Assembly (NCBI RefSeq): GCF_000316115.1 | Contig: NZ_JH993793.1 | Span: forward strand, 62,001 to 126,000 | Direction: 5' to 3' | Source: Leptolyngbya sp. PCC 7375 | Lineage (GTDB): Bacteria; Cyanobacteriota; Cyanobacteriia; Phormidesmidales; Phormidesmidaceae | Length of the DNA: 64,000 nucleotides | Shown here: one piece after another, positions 9,071 to 17,655 of the stretch | Layout of the letters: every line of letters begins with the position of its first letter | How positions within the stretch are numbered: the first letter of the stretch is position 1 | The notes under the pieces: generated by a model | The model's input: only the letters and a program-made list of their open reading frames with translations | What the model was told of the DNA's origin: nothing | The model's database searches: none | Translations under genes and position numbers: made by a program

Positions 9071-9454
9071 TTACCGATTGAGCCGAGCGTCCAGCTCGGT
9101 CCATAGCCAACGACAGCAATGAAATGCTGCGATTATCACTAATGCCAGTGCGATCAACCGAGTACTTACAATAAGTAGAGGTGCAAAGAAGCTCACCACC
9201 ATAACCAGCCAGCCGAGTAAAAAAGTAAGGCATGCCCATTTGAGAAGCTCACCCATTTCTGTGTCATCAGCAATATCGATTACAGCACTCACTCGTTCAG
9301 TAAGTGGTTTTGGCACCAGCGCGAGGTAGGTTTCTAACTGCACTCGAAGGGTAAGAAGCTGTTTTTTAACATGCGCGATCTTCTTTTTCAGAGAAAGCGT
9401 AGTAACAGAAGCATCGGCAGTAGGTGTACCAATACTTGTTTTTGATAAAGTCAT
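9071..9454 (-). CDS. Small membrane protein
   Basis: A 127-residue protein with a soluble, basic N-terminal half that is probably helical (KKKIAHVKKQLLTLRVQLETYL) and two hydrophobic segments at about 77-97 and 100-118, so it is likely anchored in the membrane with the N-terminus in the cytoplasm. ATG at 9454 is preceded by AAAGGAAT, an acceptable ribosome site. It lies in the same-strand run below the ParM/ParR genes. Function unknown. Confidence 0.55.
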   Translation of the reverse strand: MTLSKTSIGTPTADASVTTLSLKKKIAHVKKQLLTLRVQLETYLALVPKPLTERVSAVIDIADDTEMGELLKWACLTFLLGWLVMVVSFFAPLLIVSTRLIALALVIIAAFHCCRWLWTELDARLNR

Positions 9455-9545
9455 AGGTAATTCCTTTCGTCGTTGTTAGGGATTAAAACTGAGATCATCG
9501 GTGGCAGCCGATGGCCTCTTTGATGTGCCGGTAAGAGCCCATCGT

Positions 9546-9563
9546 CCAGGGGACGCTCCCTGG
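9546..9563 (-). terminator. Short GC-rich hairpin
   Basis: A CCAGGG/CCCTGG stem with a 6-base loop just after the stop of the 84-residue gene on the minus strand. No U tract follows, so if it ends transcripts it does so weakly. Confidence 0.3.
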
Positions 9564-9572
9564 AGGTGAGTT

Positions 9573-9827
9573 CTAATACAGTGAGGAATTTTCACCTTGA
9601 ACAAACTTGAGGAGAGCTGCCGAAAGAGGGCTATTTTCTACCCGCCCAGCAACGCTCATTGACAGGTGCTCAATTGCCATCGATAAGGCGAGGTTTGCTG
9701 AAGCTGTCGCCCTGGCATCATTGCTTGCTTCTGGAAACTCGCGTTCAATCGCCTCTTTAGCAGCTCCAAGAAAATCACTACCAGCGTTCGCAGCACTGTA
9801 ATTAGCGTCGGATAAAGTATCAAACAT
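9573..9827 (-). CDS. Small hypothetical protein
   Basis: An 84-residue, alanine-rich and probably all-helical protein with ATG at 9827. No motif recognised. It follows the ParR-like gene on the same strand by about 60 bases and may belong to that operon. Confidence 0.5.
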   Translation of the reverse strand: MFDTLSDANYSAANAGSDFLGAAKEAIEREFPEASNDARATASANLALSMAIEHLSMSVAGRVENSPLSAALLKFVQGENSSLY

Positions 9828-9887
9828 GGTTCAGGGTATTAGGAATGCAGCATTAGTCATGGATGAATACTTCTGCTGTGAGAGCTA

Positions 9888-10169
9888 TCAAAAATCATCA
9901 TCAAACTCAGATTCATCAACCTGGATATCAGCAGTGAGTGCCCCATTGGTTACCAACGATTGAGCGTGAGGTTGAACCAGGGAAGGGGGCTGAACAGGTA
10001 TCACTGATTGAGCCGTGACAGTGGGAATAAATGCTAAGTCTCGTGCGTTATAGCTATCAATGAGCCATTTCACAAACTCGGTATGAGTCATCTCCAGTGG
10101 CGTTGACAGCTTATCCAGAACAGACCTAAAACGTTTCGGCAGCGTAAGTTGAACTCGCTCATCTTTCAT
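9888..10169 (-). CDS. ParR-like ribbon-helix-helix DNA-binding protein
   Basis: A 93-residue protein in the position of ParR, directly below the actin-like gene (12 bases apart). Residues 3-45 fit a ribbon-helix-helix fold: a beta strand (RVQLTLP) followed by two helices (KRFRSVLDKLS and HTEFVKWLIDSYNA). The remaining C-terminal part is flexible and acidic, as in ParR proteins that contact ParM filaments. The start is ATG at 10169, with GAGGTG 7 bases ahead; the longer frame begins with TTG. By analogy with type II partition it would bind the repeat cluster at 11237-11634. The assignment rests on fold and context, not on a family signature. Confidence 0.65.
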   Translation of the reverse strand: MKDERVQLTLPKRFRSVLDKLSTPLEMTHTEFVKWLIDSYNARDLAFIPTVTAQSVIPVQPPSLVQPHAQSLVTNGALTADIQVDESEFDDDF

Positions 10170-10181
10170 AAGGCACCTCAA

Positions 10182-11186
10182 TTAAGCAACGCTTTGAAGC
10201 GTGTCATCGGTGATAGCAACACAACGGTGGTAGAGCCCTTCAACGTGAGCGTACTTGGGGTACTCAGAATCTTCTGAACGGGAGGGAATATAGAAATTTG
10301 TGTGCTTTTTAAGGAGTCCCTTGCACATACCAGGAAGGAGCACACCTCCGCCAGCCCAGATAACAGGACGCGACTTGGCAGCTTTTAATGCTTCATCAAG
10401 AGTGAGGCTGAGGCCACCATCACGCCACAGTCCCAACGCCTGTTTATACTGAGCGCTCAAATCGTAACCGTCAACGTTTTTAATCGCTCGAACGGTCTGG
10501 ATAGCCTGCATCACTTCAAACTGATCGAAGCGGGTGCCGAAGGCAGCGGTCGCAAGTTGAGCAACTATCTCGGCCAGGGACAACACACCATGATGATCGG
10601 TCTTAAAATCAATCTTTTGACCGTTGGCATAGGTGCTGTAGTTGACGGTGCCACATCCTAACTCCACTACCGTCACTGGCTTATCGGTAAGCCGAAGAGT
10701 AACTGTACCTTCTACATTTTGGAATGACTTACAACTAACGATGCCCCAGCCTTCGCGTTTTACGCTATGCACAGAAGTGGTGATGGTAGCTCTCTGAGTA
10801 TTGGTCTGGATGGTGAGGGGCTCTGCTAATTTTTCTGCAAACAGCTCATCATCACGCTCTGACTCATAGGGCGAACTCACCACTAAATTAACGTGATAGT
10901 CACCCACAGTAATCTCGGGCAAAATGTTCAGACCGATTCCATAGAGTTGCTGAAGTTTTTCAGCCTTATACCGTCTGCTTTTGCCCGTCTGCTCCGAAGT
11001 CTCACGGCTGGCGTAGCCGTGGCTGTAACGCTGCGTCTCTCCATTCACCGTCAGGGCTATCTGATTTTCGCTCATACCAGCAAGGCTAATGACACTTGCG
11101 GTTGAATAGCGTCCACTATCAGATTGAATTTTTACGGCTCCATTGCCTGGGTCAAAGCCAACATTCACTACAGTTTTTCTCGGCAT
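10182..11186 (-). CDS. parM: ParM-like actin-family plasmid segregation ATPase
   Basis: A 334-residue actin-like ATPase expected to form filaments that push plasmid copies apart. It shows the actin-fold signatures in order: phosphate 1 (VNVGFDPGNGAVK, residues 6-18), phosphate 2 (VVELGCGTVNY) and the adenosine motif (VIWAGGGVLLPG near residue 278). I chose ATG at 11186 because AAGGAGACC lies just ahead of it; the longer frame would begin 54 bases upstream. It is followed by the ParR-like gene and preceded by a cluster of CATAYG repeats, giving the order parC-parM-parR of type II partition loci. Confidence 0.82.
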   Translation of the reverse strand: MPRKTVVNVGFDPGNGAVKIQSDSGRYSTASVISLAGMSENQIALTVNGETQRYSHGYASRETSEQTGKSRRYKAEKLQQLYGIGLNILPEITVGDYHVNLVVSSPYESERDDELFAEKLAEPLTIQTNTQRATITTSVHSVKREGWGIVSCKSFQNVEGTVTLRLTDKPVTVVELGCGTVNYSTYANGQKIDFKTDHHGVLSLAEIVAQLATAAFGTRFDQFEVMQAIQTVRAIKNVDGYDLSAQYKQALGLWRDGGLSLTLDEALKAAKSRPVIWAGGGVLLPGMCKGLLKKHTNFYIPSRSEDSEYPKYAHVEGLYHRCVAITDDTLQSVA

Positions 11187-11236
11187 GATTGAAGGTCTCC
11201 TTAGTTTTTTTGAAAAGTTCGCTGCATCCTTGGGGG

Positions 11237-11634
11237 GCATATGCCAGTCATATGAATGGCAAAATCAGGAAAATCTGTACATCATATGGTCGTCAAATGG
11301 AGGTCACAAGATTATTTCCTAATAGAAAAAATCGAAGAAAAGCAGGTAATAAAGTATCTTTGTTCTGCCATAAAAAGCGGAAGAAGATATTTTTGAACAA
11401 GAGCATACGCTCGTCATACAAAGTCATACGAAAGGATTTATAAAGCGTGGTTACTCCTCAAAAATCCAGCTCTTTTTCTTGTAAACAGGGGCGTATGCAT
11501 CGTATGGAGGTGATGAGTGAGGACAGGGGAGGCGTTCAGATTATTCTCGTTGCATACGTGCCTCGTATGAGAAACAACTTCTTTTATTACAATACTTAGA
11601 GGGCATTCGTATAGAGTCAGTATGGTTTCATACG
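11237..11634. promoter_or_regulatory. Cluster of CATAYG/CRTATG repeats upstream of parM (candidate parC)
   Basis: At least eleven copies of a hexamer CATATG/CATACG or its complement lie in about 400 bases. Pairs are spaced about one helical turn: 11237 and 11248, 11282 and 11293 (TCAAATG), 11403, 11414 and 11424; further copies are at 11492, 11501, 11552, 11564 and 11628. Regular direct repeats ahead of parM are the hallmark of parC centromeres bound by ParR. No gene of note lies in 11187-11712. Confidence 0.65.
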
Positions 11635-11712
11635 CTCATCTGGCTCTGGAAAAATGGTGTGATTCTCTTAGGTTCATAAAGGATTTTCAGCGTAGCGTAC
11701 ACCTCCTTACAG

Positions 11713-13962
11713 TTACTGATAGTTTGAAAAGCCTAAAAATTGAAAGTCTGGCTCATTTTTATCAGGAAAAACCACCACTTTTTTACTGTCTAAATAAACC
11801 AGAATTTCTCTTAGAATTCCTACCTTCAGCTTTATCACCGATTTAAGCTGGTTAGAGGTGTTGATAAATTCTGAAGGCGTCATGATTACCCCCTGAGCAA
11901 GCTGCATCATCTGCGCCAGGATGATGGTAAAGACCTCATCGGTGATGCCCCCTGGATTCACTTTTTCTGGTGTAAGTGCTTCTTGGGTGCTCTCAGAAGC
12001 ATCACTTTCCCAAACAATCTCCTCGCAGCCAGCCAAGGATGAGGTGACACCATAGCGCTCACGATTACTCCTATACCCCTTTAACCGGAAGTACTGATCG
12101 CCGTTAATAGGGTGAGGCTCATAGGCACCTCCTTCTAATTCGATAATGAGATTGAGAATTGCTTCTAGTTCTTCCGGTGAAGCAACATCGGGGAATACAG
12201 GCCAGACTTCATGTGGATCAATAAGACCGTGAGCATCAACATAGTCTCGTGCATTAATCCTTATCCACTGAACAAACTCTGTGGCTGTTCTCTTCTGCTC
12301 ATCGGTATATTTCACATTAAGCAGACTCTCGAACGTAATACGGGCTTCGGATGGGGTCACGAGGGAATCCTCCTCTGAAGTGGTAGTGGATGCTGCGTCG
12401 GGTGGTAAGGGCACATCGGGTAAGCCGTCACCATCAAAATCGTCTTTACTTGGGTTAGTTGCTGAGAAATCTATCGGTTGAACCGCTTCTGGTTGCGGAA
12501 GCACAATTAAGCGCCATCCATCGTGACCAGCATTGGTGAGTGCAACCACAACATTCACAGGGCTCTGATTCTGCTTATGCGCCTCAAGGTAAGTAGCCAG
12601 GTCTATAAGAAGCTGCTTACGAGTCTCGTCATCATCGACATAAAACTTGGTCTTAAGAGGAGAGGAGACGGCTGAATAGTTGCCTGCTCGTCCCATACCT
12701 GTGTAAGAAACATTGGTCTTAAATTGATGGCCGATACCCAAGGCTTCGTTCGTATTGGCATGAGCAAAGCTCCATATCTTTACGAGCTGAGTTCTGCCAT
12801 CGATAAGGCCAGTTCTGAGCGTTGAAACATAATCATTCTCAAAGGAGGCCAATACCTCATAATCCTCACGAAGGTTTGCCTCTCGCTGAGCATTTGCTGC
12901 TGCAACGATTCCCTGATTAGTCTGGTCAATGACCACCACATGGGGTACTTCACAGCCGGTATCAATCCAGCTATCGATTGACTGCAACCGCGCTTTTAAA
13001 TCAAGGGCAGCAGAGAGCAGTTTCTCACCGCGCTGGCTTGCCGTAAAAACAAAGAGGTCTTTGGTATCTTCCATCCCTGCAAAGTCGAGCCCTTCACCTG
13101 TTTTCTGGTTACGGTTCTTATGGGCAAAGATGGTGAAATTAGTCTGGGGGTTGTACTCCCACTGAGCACGAATTGACCGTTTCTGTAGCTCTGACTTTCC
13201 ACATCCTGTAGGGGCAACGACTAAGCAGCCACGGGCATCAATGGCAATCTCATGGGCGAGATCCACAATGGGTAAACCGCAATAAGAGGTATGACCTGTG
13301 AGGTCTACCACCCGTTCTTTCTGCTTTGTTCTAGGATTCGTGCGCGTTCCAAACTTAAGGGTCTGCGCTGGCAATGCTTTAACGCCTGCTGCAACCAGGG
13401 CAGCAGCTCCCCCTTCCACCTCTGAAGGGTCAAGCTCTGATCGCATAGCTTCGGCACCTTTTACAAACTCTGCAAAGCCATCATCATCGCTGGCAGCAGC
13501 AGCTTCGCCTTGGGGAGGTTCAGCTAAATCAGCTTCGACCAGGTGAATGGGAAGAGTACTGTTACTGGCAAGGCGCTTCTGGGTTGCAGCTACGTACTGA
13601 GTAGAAAGTTCAACTGATTCAGCATTTTGAAGCGTGATCGCGCGTCTGGCGACGTTTTTCTCGCGGTGATCATCGAGTTCATCCTGAAAGTTTTCAAGGG
13701 AGTCAGCAGCAGCAGCAACAACACCAGCAGCGCCGATAAGCAGCGCCAGTTTATATGCGGGACGTATCGAGGTTCCTAGTGGCCATAGCCAGAGGACAAG
13801 ACCACCGATAAGCCCTGTGTAGTAGACAATCGCTCGCTTGGGTAGCGTCTCCCAGAGGTAGGCTGCAATAGTGCTGGTTTGCGTTTTGGCACTAGTCAGC
13901 AGCGTATTGCGTTCTGTTGGATTGAGAAAATCGGTATCAAGAATTCTAATTAAGTCGGCCAT
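11713..13962 (-). CDS. FtsK/TraB-like membrane-anchored DNA-translocase ATPase
   Basis: A protein of about 749 residues with the layout of FtsK-type motors. Two hydrophobic segments lie near residues 43-85, followed by a helical linker. The ATPase core has Walker A CLVVAPTGCGKSEL and Walker B PHVVVIDQTNQG. The C-terminal 70 residues look like a winged helix (SEFINTSNQLKSVIKLKVG), which in FtsK reads DNA. It is not the VirD4 coupling protein, which is at 53085. I start at ATG 13962 (MADLIRI), with GGGAG ahead; the longer frame adds 12 residues. It overlaps the preceding small membrane protein by 13 bases and lies upstream of the ParM locus. A role in plasmid segregation, replication or a second transfer system is possible; none is proved. 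Confidence 0.7.
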   Translation of the reverse strand: MADLIRILDTDFLNPTERNTLLTSAKTQTSTIAAYLWETLPKRAIVYYTGLIGGLVLWLWPLGTSIRPAYKLALLIGAAGVVAAAADSLENFQDELDDHREKNVARRAITLQNAESVELSTQYVAATQKRLASNSTLPIHLVEADLAEPPQGEAAAASDDDGFAEFVKGAEAMRSELDPSEVEGGAAALVAAGVKALPAQTLKFGTRTNPRTKQKERVVDLTGHTSYCGLPIVDLAHEIAIDARGCLVVAPTGCGKSELQKRSIRAQWEYNPQTNFTIFAHKNRNQKTGEGLDFAGMEDTKDLFVFTASQRGEKLLSAALDLKARLQSIDSWIDTGCEVPHVVVIDQTNQGIVAAANAQREANLREDYEVLASFENDYVSTLRTGLIDGRTQLVKIWSFAHANTNEALGIGHQFKTNVSYTGMGRAGNYSAVSSPLKTKFYVDDDETRKQLLIDLATYLEAHKQNQSPVNVVVALTNAGHDGWRLIVLPQPEAVQPIDFSATNPSKDDFDGDGLPDVPLPPDAASTTTSEEDSLVTPSEARITFESLLNVKYTDEQKRTATEFVQWIRINARDYVDAHGLIDPHEVWPVFPDVASPEELEAILNLIIELEGGAYEPHPINGDQYFRLKGYRSNRERYGVTSSLAGCEEIVWESDASESTQEALTPEKVNPGGITDEVFTIILAQMMQLAQGVIMTPSEFINTSNQLKSVIKLKVGILREILVYLDSKKVVVFPDKNEPDFQFLGFSNYQ

Positions 13963-14246
13963 GCTGCTACCACTCCCAAGACAACAAAACCGCAACACAC
14001 AAGAAAATCGACAATGGTTCCATCCAGGTGCTCTAGCGCCATGTTTCGCGCCCAGCTTCGACCGTTAAGGATGCCGTAAACTCTCACGCTGTAAGCAGCA
14101 AGATAGATACAGGCGATAGCACAGGCAACTCCGATGATCGCTTTCATGGGTTGCCAGATATCAGCCAACGTTACGATCGCTGAGGCAGCAATGGATATTA
14201 GAAGGTGTTTTGCAAACCACACAGGTTGCCGATGGGAGAGTCTCAT
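13950..14246 (-). CDS. Small integral membrane protein
   Basis: A 98-residue protein with about three hydrophobic segments (residues 14-32, 35-52 and 79-96) and a basic N-terminus. ATG at 14246. Its 3' end overlaps the start of the FtsK-like ATPase by 13 bases, so the two are probably made together and may act as partners in the membrane. No family recognised. Confidence 0.6.
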   Translation of the reverse strand: MRLSHRQPVWFAKHLLISIAASAIVTLADIWQPMKAIIGVACAIACIYLAAYSVRVYGILNGRSWARNMALEHLDGTIVDFLVCCGFVVLGVVAAWPT

Positions 14247-14277
14247 GGTGAAAAACAGTGGGGATACTGCAAAGAGG

Positions 14278-14299
14278 GGAGGGGGATTTTCCCCCCTCC
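14278..14299 (-). terminator. Hairpin terminator after the 182-residue coiled-coil gene
   Basis: A stem of GGAGGGGG (14278-14285) with CCCCCTCC (14292-14299) begins 12 bases after the minus-strand stop at 14311. The minus-strand product would continue with TCTTTG, a weak U tract. It separates the upstream coiled-coil genes from the membrane protein/ATPase pair. Confidence 0.55.
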
Positions 14300-14310
14300 G
14301 GATTCAAAAT

Positions 14311-14859
14311 CTAACGAGCAACTGATATGGGCAGACGATTATTCAAAACGTTGGAACCACGCTCTGTTCCGTTCCGGCTGGTATCGGTGATGCGGTTAAG
14401 CTTCTCCTGGTAACCACGCTGGAATTTAGCATGTGCAACATTGATGTTTTCGACATCCGCAGCATGTTGGAAAGAGGTCCTACGGCGAACCACATTCAGT
14501 TCATGCTTGAGGGTGAGCCACTGTGAATGGGCTTCCTCGCGAGAAATCTCAAGTTTGGCCAATTTCTTCTGAACATTTTTGAGGCGGTTGACGAGCTTCT
14601 GCTCAGCCTCAATAAGATGTTCGTAGCTCTCAAGCACCCGTTCGGCCTGGGTGCGTCCCTCGGCCATTTGGGTATTGCGGTCAATGATCTTATCTGCACC
14701 TTCTTCATTAAGGCTGATAAGTTGCTCAAGAGTTTCCATCTCCCAGCCGTCGTGGAGACCGATCTTCTCAAGATTATGAGGGTTAATACCTGTGCCTGAG
14801 AGCCCTCCTCCTTTGACACCGAGAAGCCTGTCCAGGTTCTCTGATAGTCCAATTGCCAT
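14311..14859 (-). CDS. Coiled-coil protein
   Basis: A 182-residue hydrophilic protein. Residues about 60-130 have long runs of heptad-like charged sequence (Glu, Lys, Arg with Leu/Val), so a coiled coil is likely. No membrane segment or signal peptide. ATG at 14859. It sits in a minus-strand set of small proteins above the FtsK-like ATPase and may be a structural partner. No family recognised. Confidence 0.6.
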   Translation of the reverse strand: MAIGLSENLDRLLGVKGGGLSGTGINPHNLEKIGLHDGWEMETLEQLISLNEEGADKIIDRNTQMAEGRTQAERVLESYEHLIEAEQKLVNRLKNVQKKLAKLEISREEAHSQWLTLKHELNVVRRRTSFQHAADVENINVAHAKFQRGYQEKLNRITDTSRNGTERGSNVLNNRLPISVAR

Positions 14860-14951
14860 GGGCGTTTACGCTCCTATATATCAAGATGAGTAGTGAGAGC
14901 AAAGCATATTGAGCGCTATGTCATAGGCATCACCTCCTTTTGAGAGTCTCT

Positions 14952-15545
14952 TTAGTAGAGGTAACGGTTGAGTGCCTGCTCAAGGCGATCTAAACGTGCA
15001 TCAGTGTTCACCTTGGCACCAGCAACATGCCAGGAAACAAACGCATTAATAAGAAAGGCAACACCGACCGTAAATAACGCTATATGGGTAATGGTCAACC
15101 TCACTTTCCTCATTGCCGAAACTTCGGTGCTAACAAGTGAGAGCCCCTGCTTGCATCGGGTAAGGCTTTCTTCAACAACATCAAGTTTGGGAAGCACAAT
15201 CGAGAGGTGTTGATTGTTGTTGTCAGCACAGTCACGGGTGAGATTAAACTCCTGTCTAAGGATTTTGAATTCTCTTATTCCTCGTTCAATGTCGGTGTGT
15301 AGCTCACTAACGGTTCCTTTGATGTCACTTAAAGAGCGGGAGTGGAGCCGTCGGTAGGTTGCAAGGTCGGCAGAGAGATCGCCTTGCCGTTCCTCCAGCT
15401 GCACCAGTGAGTTAACAAGTTCAATCGGTACACTGACCGTTACTCGCTGGGGTGTCTGCTGTGTCAGCTCCTTGGCATTGTCTGTTTTCCTCAGATTCGC
15501 CAGGAGCTGTGATGGATTAACTTTTCGTTCTTTTTCTGCTGTCAC
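14952..15545 (-). CDS. Single-pass membrane protein with long coiled coil
   Basis: A 197-residue protein. Residues 36-60 (VTVSVPIELVNSLVQLEERQ) resemble a ribbon-like strand plus helix, the middle is a long helical region, and a single membrane segment lies at about 153-171, leaving a short tail. The start is GTG at 15545, chosen for the strong site GGAGGTGT about 5 bases ahead. It belongs to the minus-strand set 14311-15796. No family recognised. Confidence 0.65.
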   Translation of the reverse strand: MTAEKERKVNPSQLLANLRKTDNAKELTQQTPQRVTVSVPIELVNSLVQLEERQGDLSADLATYRRLHSRSLSDIKGTVSELHTDIERGIREFKILRQEFNLTRDCADNNNQHLSIVLPKLDVVEESLTRCKQGLSLVSTEVSAMRKVRLTITHIALFTVGVAFLINAFVSWHVAGAKVNTDARLDRLEQALNRYLY

Positions 15546-15592
15546 TTGGACACCTCCATATCCCTATAGTCACAGTGGGAATCAATCAAGGA

Positions 15593-15796
15593 TTAGTTAG
15601 GAAAAAAGCGTTGAATCCTTGATACAACAGGGCTCGTCCGTTCCAACGCTTCAATCAGCGGGTCTACTTTATGGCGAAGCCAAAAGCCACCAACAAAGGT
15701 GCCAGCGGCCAAGGCCAAACTCAGCACAGCTCTTATGGGAAGTCGTGGTGGTGGTTCCGTTCGGCCAAGGAGAGGAGAGGAGGGAGTAAAAAACAT
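15593..15796 (-). CDS. Small membrane protein
   Basis: A 67-residue protein with one hydrophobic segment (about residues 21-40) and a proline-rich N-terminus. ATG at 15796. It precedes the coiled-coil membrane protein by about 50 bases on the same strand. Function unknown. Confidence 0.5.
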   Translation of the reverse strand: MFFTPSSPLLGRTEPPPRLPIRAVLSLALAAGTFVGGFWLRHKVDPLIEALERTSPVVSRIQRFFPN

Positions 15797-15863
15797 CAGT
15801 AATAATTTGCTAGTGAAGATAAGGGAAGAGGAAAAGACGAAATTCGGGAAGCCCTGTAAAGCC

Positions 15864-16034
15864 TTATGACTTTGTGGATGAGGACGGGTGAATAACGGGA
15901 AGTTTTACCGGCTGTAAAATCTGCGTCAAAAGAGCATTTAAGTACTCCGTCATGGAGAGTTCACCACGGATTCGGTCGATCTCGGAGAAATTTACAGCCG
16001 TCAGAGGAACTCTTCTATCGGGTGATTTGGTCAT
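15864..16034 (-). CDS. Small putative ribbon-helix-helix protein (56 residues)
   Basis: A short frame from ATG 16034 to TAA 15864 coding for 56 residues. RRVPLTAVNFSEIDRIRGE followed by MTEYLNALLTQIL fits a beta strand plus two helices, as in short ribbon-helix-helix repressors. It is divergent from the other ribbon-helix-helix gene at 16198, and the region between them has two inverted repeats, the expected layout of a mutually regulated pair. No clear ribosome site. Confidence 0.5.
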   Translation of the reverse strand: MTKSPDRRVPLTAVNFSEIDRIRGELSMTEYLNALLTQILQPVKLPVIHPSSSTKS

Positions 16035-16114
16035 AGCTCGGAAAATTTATGAGTCAATCAGGGCGATTTTTGGATCAAATTCGGGGCGATTGCCTGCTAG
16101 ACTTTTATAAGCCA

Positions 16115-16188
16115 CCTATTTAGGTTCTGTCAAGAACTCAAATAGGTTCCAATATTAGGGAGGGCGCTCATTCATTTACACTGAGCGC
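16115..16188. promoter_or_regulatory. Divergent control region with two inverted repeats
   Basis: An interrupted palindrome at 16115-16146 (CCTATTT...AAATAGG with inner TTCT...AGAA) is followed by GCGCTCA (16164-16170) and its complement TGAGCGC (16182-16188), 10 bases before the ATG at 16198. They lie between two divergent genes for small DNA-binding proteins and are candidate operators. Confidence 0.5.
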
Positions 16189-16197
16189 ATTAGAGCA

Positions 16198-16722
16198 ATG
16201 TTGAAGATGGCCAAATTTTCTATAAATGTTCCAGATGAATATGCCGAGGCGCTCACCGAGTGGGCAGAATCGCTCGGTGACAATAGGGGGAGCTTGGTCA
16301 GTCACCTATTAAGGTTATGTTGTGAGTCCCAATACCCAGATCGATTCCCTCGAGTACCTGGGAGCTTACCGAGTGCTCAAGTCACCACTGGAATCGTTCC
16401 GCCAAATACGCTCTTATCACAACAACTAACGCTTGCCAGCAATTTAGAAGGACGTGTGACGAGCATTCAGGCGTTAGCTGTAAAAAACCTGAGGGAGTAT
16501 TTTGAAAAATTCACCAGCCGCTACCACACAGCAATAACCAGCTTTGCCAATACCAACGGGCTTACCTTTGAGGCTGCTTACGTACTCCTCACCCAGCGCT
16601 CCTATCCATATAGTGCAGAGGATATTGAGTGGGCAAAATCCCAACCAACAATCCTGACAGAATCACAATTTCTTGCAGGGCAGATGGGCCAGGATAGACC
16701 ACCTCCTGGCTTGGAATCATAG
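16198..16722 (+). CDS. Putative ribbon-helix-helix DNA-binding protein
   Basis: A 174-residue protein whose first 45 residues (KFSINVPDEYAEALTEWAES, then SLVSHLLRLCCES) have the strand-helix-helix pattern of ribbon-helix-helix proteins. The rest is of unknown fold with helical segments. ATG at 16198; a second ATG three codons later would also serve. It diverges from the 56-residue gene and may bind the inverted repeats just upstream. It lies 900 bases ahead of the replication gene, so copy-number or transfer control is possible. Confidence 0.6.
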   Translation: MLKMAKFSINVPDEYAEALTEWAESLGDNRGSLVSHLLRLCCESQYPDRFPRVPGSLPSAQVTTGIVPPNTLLSQQLTLASNLEGRVTSIQALAVKNLREYFEKFTSRYHTAITSFANTNGLTFEAAYVLLTQRSYPYSAEDIEWAKSQPTILTESQFLAGQMGQDRPPPGLES

Positions 16723-16918
16723 TCCACTCAACATTAAGCCAGAAGGAGGCACCATCGTTGCGACACCACAAACACAGACCCTCAATGCACCAAAGTGGGA
16801 AAATCAATTACAAACAAAATATTAAAATTTGTAAAGATCGGACGTTACGTCCAGGACATATGGCCTGGATCACTTAATATGCGTGAGAGCTTAAAACAGT
16901 ACAAGCGAACCTAAAGCC

Positions 16919-17170
16919 ATGAGCACACCTGGACTACAAACCGCGTCCACGATCACCTTCAAGGTTGAGCGGGTTCCTGCCGTCACCAGGAATCAATTCA
17001 AAAGCGCATGTGCAGCCGATGGGCTCAACATGCGTGATGTCGTGATTCCTTTCATGACTCAATATGGGCAATTCAGCGCTGCGTGTTCAGCAGAAGGTCT
17101 CAATGCCTTGGAGGTACTCACTAAGATGATGCAGCAGTTTGCCGAACAGCAAACTTCAAAAGTAGCCTAA
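16919..17170 (+). CDS. Small hypothetical protein
   Basis: An 83-residue protein with an internal near repeat: ACAADGLNMRDVVIPFMTQYGQF and ACSAEGLNALEVLTKMMQQF share a C-x-A-(D/E)-G-L-N pattern (residues about 30-50 and 55-75). This suggests a duplicated helical unit. ATG at 16919. It lies upstream of the replication gene on the same strand. Function unknown. Confidence 0.5.
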   Translation: MSTPGLQTASTITFKVERVPAVTRNQFKSACAADGLNMRDVVIPFMTQYGQFSAACSAEGLNALEVLTKMMQQFAEQQTSKVA

Positions 17171-17655
17171 AGAGTACAATTGTACTGTTGCGATGTAGGC
17201 TCGCAGTGTATCGAGGCAGGATACCTGTAGCCGTCTTAATGTGAAAAAAGGAGGAAATGAATGAACAAGTCTTAAAAGCAAAAATCCCAACCTATTGGCA
17301 GTAGGCGGGACTTTGCAAAAACCAAAAGATATTCAGTTTTAGGGTTCGGATTCCAGAAAGCTTTGACGGGCAAATTGGAAACCGAGGGATTCGTTTATGT
17401 ATTTTAAGGCGGATCTGCGATTTTGGCAACTTTATTAGTCGCAGAGAACAGCTAAAACCATTGACTGAATCCATCCCTGCACTCTCGGTAGTGTCGGGAT
17501 AGGGACTTGTAATGGCTTTACCACTGTCTGTAGTGGTAGAGATCTTTCTTTACAACCTATTCCTTGATCCCTGGCACTCCAAACGGGGTAAGAGGCTTCC
17601 ATTGCAGATAATTGCCTCCTGCTTCGTGTCGTGAAGTGGCAATGGGTTTTAAAGA
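17171..17655. other. Non-coding region ahead of the replication gene
   Basis: About 480 bases with no credible gene. It contains a perfect 7-bp hairpin (TACCACT 17519-17525 with AGTGGTA 17532-17538). The position immediately before a replication gene makes it a candidate origin or control region, but I found no iterons. Confidence 0.4.
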
